Notes under the pieces: generated by a model
Told to the model about the DNA's origin: nothing
Database searches by the model: none
The model's input: the letters and a program-made list of their open reading frames with translations, nothing else
Assembly (NCBI RefSeq): GCF_014764505.1
Contig: NZ_JACXWX010000005.1
Coordinates: 1 to 64,000, forward strand
DNA from: Phormidium tenue FACHB-886
GTDB lineage: Bacteria; Cyanobacteriota; Cyanobacteriia; Elainellales; Elainellaceae
DNA length: 64,000 bases
Direction of reading: 5' to 3'
Position numbers and translations under genes: made by a program
Shown here: positions 27,287 to 35,286 of the stretch, piece after piece
How the letters are laid out: every line of letters begins with the position of its first letter
How positions within the stretch are numbered: the stretch's first letter is position 1

Positions 27287-28174
27287 ATGGCGCATCCCGA
27301 TATCCCCTGTCTTATTTGCCGCACGCCCGCCGCTCAGGTAGGGGTGAAGCGGGGCAAATGGCGATCGCAGGAGTATGTTCTGTATCGCTGCCCCCACTGC
27401 AGCTTCGCTTTCGTGGGCAACCCCAGCACTGATTACGACCAGATTTATACGCTGGAGTATTACAAAGGACAGGGAGCAGACCCGCTCACCGATTATTTCA
27501 CCGAATTAGAACAGCCGAAACAAACGATTCGCCGCTATGAATGGCGCGGCATTACGTCGATCGTTTCCCAGCTGCAGCCGCTCACCCCTGACACCACCTG
27601 GCTAGATTTTGGCTGCGGCAATGGTGGCTTGGTGCGCTGGGTGCAGTCGCGCCAAGGCTGTAATATCGTTGGTTTTGAAGAAGGAGCGATCGCAGAAGTC
27701 GCCCGCAGCCAAGGCATCCCTATTCTGACGGCAGAGATGCTGGCAGCCCAGGAAAACTGCTACGACGTGATCACGGCGATCGAGGTGCTGGAGCATGTCG
27801 ACGATCCGATCGGCGTTTTGAAGCAATTGTTTGGGCTGCTGAAACCAGGTGGAGTCTTTTTCTATACGACGGGTAATGCAGCTCCCCACGCCGATCGACT
27901 GGTCGAGTGGGGCTACGTCGTGCCCGAAATCCATATCAGCTTTTATGAACCTGCGACGCTGGAATACGCGATGACAAATGTAGGCTTTAGCGTCCAGTCT
28001 CCGGGCTACTTGAAGGGCTTTACGGATGTGATTCGCTTTAAGGTGCTCAAAAACCTCGGCTTGAAGCAGATGAGCTGGTGGGAAAAGCTGCTGCCCTGGT
28101 CTATCTTGAGTCCGCTGATCGATCGCCGCTATGGGGTTTCAGCATTTCCGGTAGGGCGGAAAGGAAAATCATGA
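27287..28174 (+). CDS. methyltransferase with N-terminal zinc-binding domain
   Basis: A 295-residue protein. Residues 6-35 hold a C-x2-C…C-x2-C module (CLIC…CPHC) typical of the zinc-binding head of sugar C-methyltransferase-like proteins. A class I methyltransferase domain follows, with TWLDFGCGNGGLV (~105-117), a divergent acidic strand and YDVITAIEVLEHVD. It probably modifies the nucleotide sugar or finished glycan. It overlaps the following SDR by 4 bp. Confidence 0.82.
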   Translation: MAHPDIPCLICRTPAAQVGVKRGKWRSQEYVLYRCPHCSFAFVGNPSTDYDQIYTLEYYKGQGADPLTDYFTELEQPKQTIRRYEWRGITSIVSQLQPLTPDTTWLDFGCGNGGLVRWVQSRQGCNIVGFEEGAIAEVARSQGIPILTAEMLAAQENCYDVITAIEVLEHVDDPIGVLKQLFGLLKPGGVFFYTTGNAAPHADRLVEWGYVVPEIHISFYEPATLEYAMTNVGFSVQSPGYLKGFTDVIRFKVLKNLGLKQMSWWEKLLPWSILSPLIDRRYGVSAFPVGRKGKS

Positions 28175-29034
28175 CCGAAACGAATTTAGCTGGCAAAAAC
28201 ATTTTGGTGACAGGTGGCAGCCTGGGAATTGGCTATGCCACGGCAGAGACTTGTCTGAAGGCGGGCGCAAAAGTGGCGATCTGTGCACGTAATCCGGTCG
28301 ATCTTGAAGCTGCCGTTCGCAAGCTAAACGAGCAGGGCTACGATGCCATCGCAGGTATTCCTGCAGATGTCACTCAGCAGGATCAGGTGGATGCAGCTCT
28401 GGATGCGGTGGAATCTCACTTTGGTACAGTGAGCGCTGTGATTCATGCGGCTGGCATCTTAGGACCGATCGGCGATATCACGCAGGTCGATCCAGTCGAA
28501 TGGTTCAATACAATTCAGGTGAATCTGTTTGGGGCAGTTTTGGTGACTCGGCAAGCCTGCCTGCGGCTGCAAAAAACGGGCGGTGGTCGGATCGTCTTAT
28601 TTTCTGGAGGCGGTGCTGCCTATGCCTTTCCCAACTACTCTGCCTATGCCTGTAGCAAAGTTGGCGTCGTCCGGTTCACTGAAACGATCGCCCAGGAGAT
28701 GGCAGCTTCCCAAATCGAAATCAACTGTGTTGCGCCCGGTTTCGTGATCACTCGGCTGCATCAGCAGACCCTCGCAGCCGGAGAGCTAGCCGGTAAAGAA
28801 TATCTGGAGAAAACTAAAGCCGAGATCGACAAAGGCGGCGTTTCACCCTATGTCGGGGCAGCTGCGGCTGCTTTTCTTGCCTCTGATGCCGCTAATGGCA
28901 TTACAGGTAAGTTTGTGGCAGCTCCCTACGATGGCTGGAACGAGTGGAGCGACCACCTGGAAGAACTGCGCGACACCGACATCTTCACCTTGCGCCGCAT
29001 TTTGCCCAAAGAACGCGGCATGAACTGGCAATAA
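28171..29034 (+). CDS. SDR-family oxidoreductase
   Basis: A 287-residue classical SDR: TGGSLGIG (14-21), CARN, DVTQQDQV, HAAGILGP in place of the usual NNAG, and YSAYACSKVG with the Tyr-x3-Lys pair. The last ~35 residues (DGWNEWSDHLEELRDTD…) extend past the usual FxDGG end. The ATG at 28171 overlaps the preceding stop (ATGA). It probably oxidises or reduces a sugar intermediate of the pathway, perhaps with the Gfo/Idh protein downstream; the substrate is unknown. Confidence 0.85.
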   Translation: MTETNLAGKNILVTGGSLGIGYATAETCLKAGAKVAICARNPVDLEAAVRKLNEQGYDAIAGIPADVTQQDQVDAALDAVESHFGTVSAVIHAAGILGPIGDITQVDPVEWFNTIQVNLFGAVLVTRQACLRLQKTGGGRIVLFSGGGAAYAFPNYSAYACSKVGVVRFTETIAQEMAASQIEINCVAPGFVITRLHQQTLAAGELAGKEYLEKTKAEIDKGGVSPYVGAAAAAFLASDAANGITGKFVAAPYDGWNEWSDHLEELRDTDIFTLRRILPKERGMNWQ

Positions 29035-29059
29035 GCTGTTTCTTACTTCCCATGCCTCT

Positions 29060-30064
29060 ATGAAAGTTGCCGTCATCGGCTGTGGATTAATCGGCAAACG
29101 CAGAGCCGAAACTGCCGCCCATCACCCCGACTCCAACCTCTCGATTGTTGCAGATATCAATATCTCTGCTGCTGAAGCTTTGGCAGCACAATATCAGTGC
29201 CAAGCCCTGACCCACTGGCAAGAGGCGATCGCCCATCCAGATATTGAAATCGTTGCGGTTGCCACCCACAATGGCTTGCTGGCAGAAATTGCGATTGCTG
29301 CTCTGCAAGCCGGAAAACATGTGCTGATCGAAAAACCAATGGGGCGCAATTTGGGCGAAGCGCTAAAGATGGCAGAAGCTGCCCAGCAAGCCGATCGCAT
29401 CCTCAAAATTGGCTTCAATCATCGCTACCATCCCGCTTTAGCAAAAGCCCACGAATTGTTTCGGGCTGGGGCGATCGGTGAAATCATCAATATTCGCGCT
29501 CGCTATGGACATGGGGGGCGTCCGGGCTACGAGAAAGAGTGGCGTGGCAACCCGGAGCTGGCAGGCGGCGGCGAATTGACCGACCAAGGGGTTCACATTG
29601 CCGATCTCATTCACTGGTTTGCCGGAGTGCCTGCCGAAGCGTTTGCCTATCTGCAAACGGCGATCTGGTCAATCGCGCCGCTTGAGGACAACGGGTTTGG
29701 CTTATTTCGCTTTGCTAATGGGGCAGTCGCCAGCTTCCACACCAGCTGGACGCAGTGGAAGAATTTATTCTCTTTTGAGATTTATGGGCAAAAGGGATCG
29801 CTGACAATTGACGGATTGGGCAAAAGCTACGGCGTCGAGCGGCTGACGATCGCCCATCGCAAGCCCGAAGGCGGTGTTCCAGACCTGGAAGAACTGGTGT
29901 TTGACCAGCCCGACACCTCCTGGGAGCTAGAATGGCAGGATTTTATGGCAGCCATCACCGGTCGATCGCCTTACTTAGGAACGCCTGAGGAGGGTGTAAA
30001 CGCGATGCGAATGCTGGATGCATTGTATCGATCGGCAAAAGCGGGAGCGGTGGCAGATGTCTGA
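29060..30064 (+). CDS. Gfo/Idh/MocA-family oxidoreductase
   Basis: A 334-residue protein with the N-terminal NAD(P)-binding VIGCGLIGKRRAE, the family's EKPMGRN (~92-98) and a C-terminal alpha/beta domain beginning GFNHRYHPAL. GGELTDQGVHIADLIHWF carries the conserved His region. These enzymes oxidise or reduce sugars and nucleotide sugars in the cytoplasm. Located between an SDR and a heptose phosphatase, it most likely acts on a heptose-derived nucleotide sugar. The next gene starts 8 bp before its stop. Confidence 0.87.
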   Translation: MKVAVIGCGLIGKRRAETAAHHPDSNLSIVADINISAAEALAAQYQCQALTHWQEAIAHPDIEIVAVATHNGLLAEIAIAALQAGKHVLIEKPMGRNLGEALKMAEAAQQADRILKIGFNHRYHPALAKAHELFRAGAIGEIINIRARYGHGGRPGYEKEWRGNPELAGGGELTDQGVHIADLIHWFAGVPAEAFAYLQTAIWSIAPLEDNGFGLFRFANGAVASFHTSWTQWKNLFSFEIYGQKGSLTIDGLGKSYGVERLTIAHRKPEGGVPDLEELVFDQPDTSWELEWQDFMAAITGRSPYLGTPEEGVNAMRMLDALYRSAKAGAVADV

Positions 30065-30683
30065 TCTCGCTTCGGCAAACACCGATAGCAATCTGCTGAG
30101 ACCCGCCGTATTTCTCGATCGGGATGGCGTGATCAACGAAGTGGTGTTTCGCCAAGGGAAGCCTGCGTCACCCCGGCTGATCGAAGAGTTCATCTTTGCA
30201 GCAGATATTGAGTCAGCGGTGAAGCGGCTAAAAGCAGCAAATTTTCTGGTGTTTGTCGTGACGAATCAGCCGGATGTTGCCCGCAACAAGATGGAGGCGA
30301 TCGTCTTGGAGCAGATTGCCATTCAGCTTTATCAACGCTTGCCCATTGACGATCTGCGCGTCTGCCCTCATGATGACTGCGACAACTGCACCTGCCGCAA
30401 ACCCCGTCCTGGTATGCTGGTTGAGCTAGCGGCTCAGTGGCAGGTGGATCTGCAGCAATCTTTCATGGTGGGCGACTCCTGGAAAGATATGGAGGCAGGC
30501 AAACAGGCAGGATGCTGCACAATCTTACTGGCGCGAGACTACAACCAGGGCACAACAGCAAATTTTACCGTTGAGTCTGCCAATGCAGCGGTTGAGGTAA
30601 TCTTAGAGTGCTCTAATCTGGGACAAATGGCGCCCAACGGCTTGGAGAATTCAGCAATTAGGACAGTGTTAGCGCTCGAGTAG
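30057..30683 (+). CDS. gmhB: HAD-IIIA phosphatase, D-glycero-D-manno-heptose 1,7-bisphosphate phosphatase-like
   Basis: A 208-residue HAD-IIIA phosphatase. Seen: VFLDRDGVINE (nucleophile DxD), TNQPDVAR, the Cys-rich zinc loop CPHDDCDNCTCRKPRPGM as in GmhB, and MVGDSWKDMEAGKQAG (motif IV acids). Family knowledge: it removes the C7 phosphate from heptose 1,7-bisphosphate, between the kinase and the guanylyltransferase step. The ATG at 30057 overlaps the upstream gene by 8 bp. The C-terminal ~40 residues are longer than in typical GmhB. Confidence 0.87.
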   Translation: MSDLASANTDSNLLRPAVFLDRDGVINEVVFRQGKPASPRLIEEFIFAADIESAVKRLKAANFLVFVVTNQPDVARNKMEAIVLEQIAIQLYQRLPIDDLRVCPHDDCDNCTCRKPRPGMLVELAAQWQVDLQQSFMVGDSWKDMEAGKQAGCCTILLARDYNQGTTANFTVESANAAVEVILECSNLGQMAPNGLENSAIRTVLALE

Positions 30684-30696
30684 TTTGGAGGTTTTT

Positions 30697-31293
30697 ATGG
30701 GTTACACGGCAGAATATTTTGTAGATGCCAAAACAATTATTGATGCGATCGACATCAATATTGTCGAAAAGATGGTTGATGAAATTGCTGCGATCCGAGA
30801 GCAGGGGGGGCGGTTGTTCTTCCTGGGGGTCGGCGGTGGTGCTGGACATGCGAGCCATGCCGTGAATGACTTTCGTAAGATCGCTGGAATTGAGTCTTAT
30901 ACGCCGACTGATAATGTTTCGGAGCTAACAGCTCGCATTAATGATGACGGTTGGGAGACGGCGTTTGTCAACTGGCTCAAAGGCAGCCGCTTGAATGACA
31001 AAGATGGCATTTTTGTTTTCTCAGTCGGTGGTGGCAACGCCGAGAAAAACGTCAGCGTTAACATTGTGTCGTCGCTGCAGTATGCCAAAGAAGTCGGGGC
31101 AAAGGTGTTTGGGGTTGTGGGTCGAGATGGTGGCTACACGGCGCAGGTGGCAGATGCCTGTGTGGTGATTCCACCTGTCCGCAGTGAAACTGTAACGCCA
31201 CAAACGGAGGCATTTCAAGCGGTCGTTTGGCACCTGGTTGTATCCCATCCCAAGCTACAGAAGTACGAAATGAAATGGGAGTCGGTGAAGTAG
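30697..31293 (+). CDS. gmhA: SIS-domain phosphoheptose isomerase-like protein
   Basis: A 198-residue SIS protein: FFLGVGGGAGHASHAVNDF (~40-58) and FVFSVGGGNAEKN are the sugar-phosphate-binding loops; SETVTPQTEAFQAVVWH is the C-terminal signature region. Family knowledge: GmhA converts sedoheptulose 7-phosphate to D-glycero-D-manno-heptose 7-phosphate, the first committed heptose step. The ATG at 30697 follows GGAGG by 6 nt. It ends the rightward operon that starts with the transaldolase. A palindromic element begins at its stop codon. Confidence 0.85.
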   Translation: MGYTAEYFVDAKTIIDAIDINIVEKMVDEIAAIREQGGRLFFLGVGGGAGHASHAVNDFRKIAGIESYTPTDNVSELTARINDDGWETAFVNWLKGSRLNDKDGIFVFSVGGGNAEKNVSVNIVSSLQYAKEVGAKVFGVVGRDGGYTAQVADACVVIPPVRSETVTPQTEAFQAVVWHLVVSHPKLQKYEMKWESVK

Positions 31294-31408
31294 TATCGCG
31301 TGACGCGCATGTTAGGGCAATTCTTGTTGTACAAAAGCTCCGCGCAGCGGAGCTTTTGTACAACAGTTCTTTCACAAAATGATTTTAATCTAGGTGCATC
31401 GCGCCGCC
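31293..31408. repeat. palindromic dispersed element, copy C
   Basis: Starts TATCGCGTGACGCGCATG at the end of the gmhA-like gene. It contains an 18-bp perfect stem (31326-31343 / 31347-31364, GTTGTACAAAAGCTCCGC, loop GCA) and ends with ATCTAGGTGCATCGCGCC. The outer ends are imperfect inverted repeats. It lies between convergent genes and may also terminate both transcripts. Confidence 0.5.
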
Positions 31409-31431
31409 TTACATTATGCTGGGCAACGCCG

Positions 31432-32442
31432 CTAGTCAAAAAAGCGGGAAAAGCTAGACAGCCTGCGCCGCACCCGCCGATCGACTGTAGATTCTAGCGA
31501 TCGCTTCAGCACTTTAATCTGCTCTGCCTGGTCGTGGATAAACTGCTGCTGCGTTTTGGCAGATGCCACAATTTTTTGGACGGCTTCCCGTTTGCTGCGG
31601 CGGATTTCCTGGATTCGCTGTTTTTGCTCTTGCTTGAGCTGTTCGATCGCATATTCAAGCTGAGCAATTTTTTGCTCCTGTTCGTGAATAATCTGGAGTC
31701 GATCGCCCGCAGCAACCGTTAGCTCAGCAATAGCCTGTTCCTTTTCCTGGAGCGCCTCGTTTTGCTGTTGCAAGACTGCTTCTTTTTCTTCAACCTGTGG
31801 CAACAAAGACTCAAAATAGCGCAGCTTCTCCAAAACCACGAGCCAGTCGATCGAGTGCTGATAGGCGTACTTCTGTAGACCAGCCCGAATTGCTGCCGGA
31901 TAGTAGAGAATCACATCATTCAAAACCATCACTTCATGCGCTGTGCTCAGCCCATAAAGCCTCTTGAGAATTTCATCCAGAGTTGCCCACTGCGCAATTC
32001 GGTGAGGCGCAGGCGGCGTACAGAGAAACAGGCGAGCATCGTCGATCAAAATAACGCTTTCAGCATTGAGCGAGCCGATCGCCTCTAGCTCATCAAGCAG
32101 CGGACATTGCGACGCTTCGCCTGCCGTTTCGTCTGCCACACACCAGTGGGCATCCAGCCAATACAGCACAGAGCGATCCTGCAGGGAGGGCTGCAAACGA
32201 CGCAAAAACTGCTCAGAACTGTCGTGATACACCTGAACGGCAGCTTCACCCGCAAACCGCTCAGCCGCTTTTAGATAGTATTCCTGAGACAGCTCAACGG
32301 TGTGAATCTGCTCAAAGAATGGCAGCACCTGTGCAGTGCTATCACCCTCAAATGTTCCTGTTTCAATGAAAGTGGAGAGAGGAAGCACCTGCTTTAGGTG
32401 AGCAACAAGATTTGGATCAATTGAAAAACTAACTGCTCCCAC
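31432..32442 (-). CDS. methyltransferase-fold protein with C-terminal coiled coil
   Basis: A 336-residue protein. Residues ~15-190 look like a Rossmann-type methyltransferase fold: FIETGTFEGDSTAQVLPFF (motif I-like), VYHDSSEQFL, VLYWLDAHW and SVILIDDARLF. Residues ~205-320 are a long Gln/Glu/Lys-rich coiled coil (EEKEAVLQQQNEALQEKEQAIAEL), with a basic C-terminus (RRVRRRLSSF). The start is GTG with AGAGGTG upstream. It probably takes part in surface glycan modification, by proximity to the heptose operon and the similar coiled-coil tails there. Not a family I can name. Confidence 0.6.
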   Translation of the reverse strand: MGAVSFSIDPNLVAHLKQVLPLSTFIETGTFEGDSTAQVLPFFEQIHTVELSQEYYLKAAERFAGEAAVQVYHDSSEQFLRRLQPSLQDRSVLYWLDAHWCVADETAGEASQCPLLDELEAIGSLNAESVILIDDARLFLCTPPAPHRIAQWATLDEILKRLYGLSTAHEVMVLNDVILYYPAAIRAGLQKYAYQHSIDWLVVLEKLRYFESLLPQVEEKEAVLQQQNEALQEKEQAIAELTVAAGDRLQIIHEQEQKIAQLEYAIEQLKQEQKQRIQEIRRSKREAVQKIVASAKTQQQFIHDQAEQIKVLKRSLESTVDRRVRRRLSSFSRFFD

Positions 32443-32666
32443 AAACCCACCTCTTTCCTGTTTCAGTGGCTGACGGCAATAACCCCAGTAGAGTGCCGGG
32501 TATGACAGATTGAAAATCTTTCAAACTCCATAACCCCCTAGAAGCTGGGTAAAACGATCGAGATTTGACCGCAAGTATGATTGTAGTCCAAGCGCTTTAT
32601 TCAACGTTACTCTGTAGCCGTATGCAATTGATTAATGTTGCATAGGGGACCCAGACAAAGGAGCTA

Positions 32667-33371
32667 TCATCCCGAATAAGTCAGCCGTTGGTTGATTACG
32701 CTACTGTTGCGCTTCAGGTTTAGTTCTGTTTCTGCAAGCTGGGCGAGCTGATTTTGCAGAGTAGCTGCCTTGCGCTTCGCTTCCACCTTGCGCTCCAGCG
32801 CTGCTTTTGCCAAATCTTCCCGCTTCTTCTGCAACGCCAGTCGCGCCACTTGATCCCAGGTGATTACTTCATCTTGGGCTTTGCTGTACTGGTTCTGCAG
32901 CGTTATCTGCGTCACAGAGATATTGCCCAAGGCCTGCTGCATCAGCGCGACTGCCTTCACCGGATCGCCTTCCTGCGCTGCTTCTTCGATCGCCCGCCGA
33001 TTTGCCAGCATTCCTAGCCTGCTTGGGTCTAGCCCATAGTTGATCAACTGCTGACTTGTATTCTGCCCTGTTTTGCACCAGTTCACAAAATGTTCACAGT
33101 TGTTGGTCAGCAGGTTGTAGTCGCGCTCGCCAAGCCGGCTTTCAGCCCGTTCCACAACCACATCTGGAATGTAGGCGATCGGCACTTTCTTGGTGTAGAT
33201 CGGTGTCCCTCTGGCGAAGGTTTCGAGGGTTGTCCGCTCAATCACGGGGTCGCCGCCGCCTTTATAGTAGTGAATCACGGTTCCGTCACCGCAGTCGATG
33301 CCATGATGTTCGTAAACGGCATCCAATCCAGCGAAAGGACGCATTACATAGATTTGATCACCTTTTGCCAT
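32667..33371 (-). CDS. LRAT-domain (NlpC/P60-like) protein
   Basis: About 234 residues. The N-terminal half carries lecithin:retinol acyltransferase-like motifs: YEHHGIDCGDGTVIHYY (catalytic His box, ~19-35) and LLTNNCEHFVNWCKTG (catalytic Cys in NCEHF, ~90-105). The C-terminal half (~135-234) is helical and coiled-coil-like (KREDLAKAALERKVEAKRKAATL). Family knowledge: LRAT-like proteins are thiol acyltransferases or hydrolases acting on lipids; bacterial roles are mostly unknown. There is no signal peptide. The ATG at 33371 is chosen; a GTG at 33386 is possible. Confidence 0.75.
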   Translation of the reverse strand: MAKGDQIYVMRPFAGLDAVYEHHGIDCGDGTVIHYYKGGGDPVIERTTLETFARGTPIYTKKVPIAYIPDVVVERAESRLGERDYNLLTNNCEHFVNWCKTGQNTSQQLINYGLDPSRLGMLANRRAIEEAAQEGDPVKAVALMQQALGNISVTQITLQNQYSKAQDEVITWDQVARLALQKKREDLAKAALERKVEAKRKAATLQNQLAQLAETELNLKRNSSVINQRLTYSG

Positions 33372-33681
33372 CGAAGAATCTTTCACAGAGGAACACTATA
33401 TATGATCACATACTTAAATAAGTGGTGTGGGCGATCGATAAGTCCGTACTGATTTGGACATACTGACTGGACTAAACTGACTGGGCTAAAAATTGCTGTT
33501 GGCAGTGCAGTAGATGTACTTAAGAGGTCTAGGGCAGCTCTGAGACAACTGCCTAGAAACGCTGAAACTTTGCGCTCAGTCGTTATCCCCTCATCAGTCA
33601 GGGAACGCTGAAGATAATTGAGCGACTATCGAAGATTCACAACTCGATAGCGAATATTGCGATTGCAAGGATGGGGTTGTC
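33372..33681. other. intergenic region between divergent genes
   Basis: About 310 bp. It contains loose repeats of GACTGGACTAAACTGACTGGGCTAA type near 33465-33490 but no gene or structured RNA that I recognise. Promoters for both flanking genes are expected. Confidence 0.3.
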
Positions 33682-35142
33682 ATGCTAAGCCCTGACGTGA
33701 GACTGTCTTGTCGGCTAGATCAAATGCCTGGTTCAGAATGGGAGTTACAGCGGCTACAAGTACTGCAAACTTTAGGTTTGCTTGAAACCGAAAGCATCCC
33801 GGTATTTGAAGAAGCAACCCAAACTGCAGCCCATTTTATGGATACACCAATCTGCATTCTGGGTGTAATTGACGGCGATCGCCATCTCTTTAAGTCTGCC
33901 GTGGGGCTATCGCGGATTGGGCTGATGAATGATCTGGCAGCCTCTCGCCAACTGCCGCGTCTCGATTCGTTTTGCAGCTACGTGGTAGATAGCCAGAACA
34001 TCCTGGTAATTCCCGACACCATCGCTCATCCGGCTTTTGCAGACAGCCTTTTAGTACAGCACTATGGCATTCGCTCTTATCTGGGTGTTCCATTAATTAC
34101 GTCTAGCGGGCATTGTGTGGGCAGTTTGGCAGTGATGGGCTTGGCAGCACGGCAGTTTAGCCAAAAAGAAATGGAGCTGCTGCAGCTCACTGCCCGTTGG
34201 AGTATGAGCGAGTTTGAGCGCAACTACCTGCTGAAGTGCTCAAAAGCAATGCCCTCGCCCGCTCAAGCCCCCAGCGTTCCCTCAGCAAAAACCAGTCTAA
34301 TTGCCGAAATGACGCAAGAGCTTTGTACACCGCTCACGTCGATTTTGGGCATGGCAAGCGTTTTAGGACAAGGCATTTATGGCTCTCTGTCAGACAAGCA
34401 GAAAAAATATATCGAAATCATTCACAATAGCGGGCAGTATCTGCTGTCATTAGTGAATGAAATTGTGGAGTTGGGTACCTTAGACGACTCCAACCAATCG
34501 CTGAATTTGGCTCCAGTCAATGTGGAGATGCTCTGTCAGCAGGCGATCGCTACGCTGCAGCAGCCTGCCCAACGGCGAGAACAGCAGCTTAAACTCACCG
34601 TAGAACCAGGTCAGCGGATTTGGCTTCTAGACAAAGAAAAAGTGCGGCAAGTGCTGTACCATCTCATCTTCAGTGTGATTCAATCCTCCACGACAGACAG
34701 CACTATTCGGATTCATGTCTCTCGGCGGCAAACTTCACTCAATCTCACGGTTTGGGCATCTCATCCGTGGTTGGGCGATGGGATGCCACAAGCCGAATTT
34801 GCTCCCCTCCCCGACCGCAAGCTCCTAATTGAGGCTCATAGTTTCGATTGGTACACACCAGAGCGAGATTCCATATCCAATTTTGAACTGGCTAACGCTG
34901 ATTCCTGGTACACCGAGGCAGAATCAGCCCCATTCCATAGCGATCGCAACTCTACCCCTGCTGAACCTGAAGATCCGTTCAAAGCGTATAGCTCCCGCCC
35001 AGAATTGGGGCTAGCTTTCAGTCGCCAGCTTGCAGAGCTTCACGGTGGCACAATCGAAATTCGCGGCTCTGCTGAAGCAGGCTACCGCTATGTCATCAAG
35101 CTGCCGCAGCCACAAGGGGCAAAGGAAGCGACCGACAGCTAG
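33682..35142 (+). CDS. GAF-domain histidine-kinase-like protein lacking the phospho-acceptor His
   Basis: A 486-residue protein with an N-terminal GAF domain (~38-175, QLPRLDSFCSYVV and SYLGVPLITSSG) and a histidine-kinase-like half (~205-480). The H box reads MTQELCTPLTSILG: Gln212 stands where SHELRTPL-type kinases have the acceptor His. The N box (QVLYHLIFSVIQSS) lacks the usual Asn and the middle ATP-lid region is weakly conserved, while a G2-like ELGLAFSRQLAELHGG remains. So it is probably a pseudokinase or allosteric sensor. Length and frame are intact, arguing for retained function. Confidence 0.8.
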   Translation: MLSPDVRLSCRLDQMPGSEWELQRLQVLQTLGLLETESIPVFEEATQTAAHFMDTPICILGVIDGDRHLFKSAVGLSRIGLMNDLAASRQLPRLDSFCSYVVDSQNILVIPDTIAHPAFADSLLVQHYGIRSYLGVPLITSSGHCVGSLAVMGLAARQFSQKEMELLQLTARWSMSEFERNYLLKCSKAMPSPAQAPSVPSAKTSLIAEMTQELCTPLTSILGMASVLGQGIYGSLSDKQKKYIEIIHNSGQYLLSLVNEIVELGTLDDSNQSLNLAPVNVEMLCQQAIATLQQPAQRREQQLKLTVEPGQRIWLLDKEKVRQVLYHLIFSVIQSSTTDSTIRIHVSRRQTSLNLTVWASHPWLGDGMPQAEFAPLPDRKLLIEAHSFDWYTPERDSISNFELANADSWYTEAESAPFHSDRNSTPAEPEDPFKAYSSRPELGLAFSRQLAELHGGTIEIRGSAEAGYRYVIKLPQPQGAKEATDS

Positions 35143-35171
35143 TTTGGCTGGCAAAATTCCGGTTTAGCTTA

Positions 35172-35204
35172 TTGAAAAAGCTGCGGTCTGCGCAGCTTTT
35201 TCAA
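35172..35204 (+). terminator. terminator of the GAF pseudokinase gene
   Basis: A 14-bp perfect stem TTGAAAAAGCTGCG (35172-35185) with its complement (35191-35204), loop GTCTG. The T-rich 3' arm (TTTTT) suggests an intrinsic, possibly bidirectional terminator between convergent genes. Confidence 0.65.
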
Positions 35205-35219
35205 CAGGTGTGGAGATCG

Positions 35220-35266
35220 TATAGCGCTACATGCCTATAGGGACAAACTAGGTACGTAGCGCCATA
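35220..35266. repeat. palindromic dispersed element, copy D (short)
   Basis: TATAGCGCTACATGCC (35220-35235) and GGTACGTAGCGCCATA (35251-35266) are inverted repeats matching at 13 of 16 positions around GGGACAAA. The ends and the GGACAAA resemble copy E, but the central hairpin is missing. Confidence 0.45.
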
Positions 35267-35286
35267 GCTGCAGATCTCAAGTTACA

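Noticed and set aside
31300-31497. Open frame through the palindromic element C
   Set aside because: It exists because the hairpin sequence happens to be open; it runs antisense into the coiled-coil gene.
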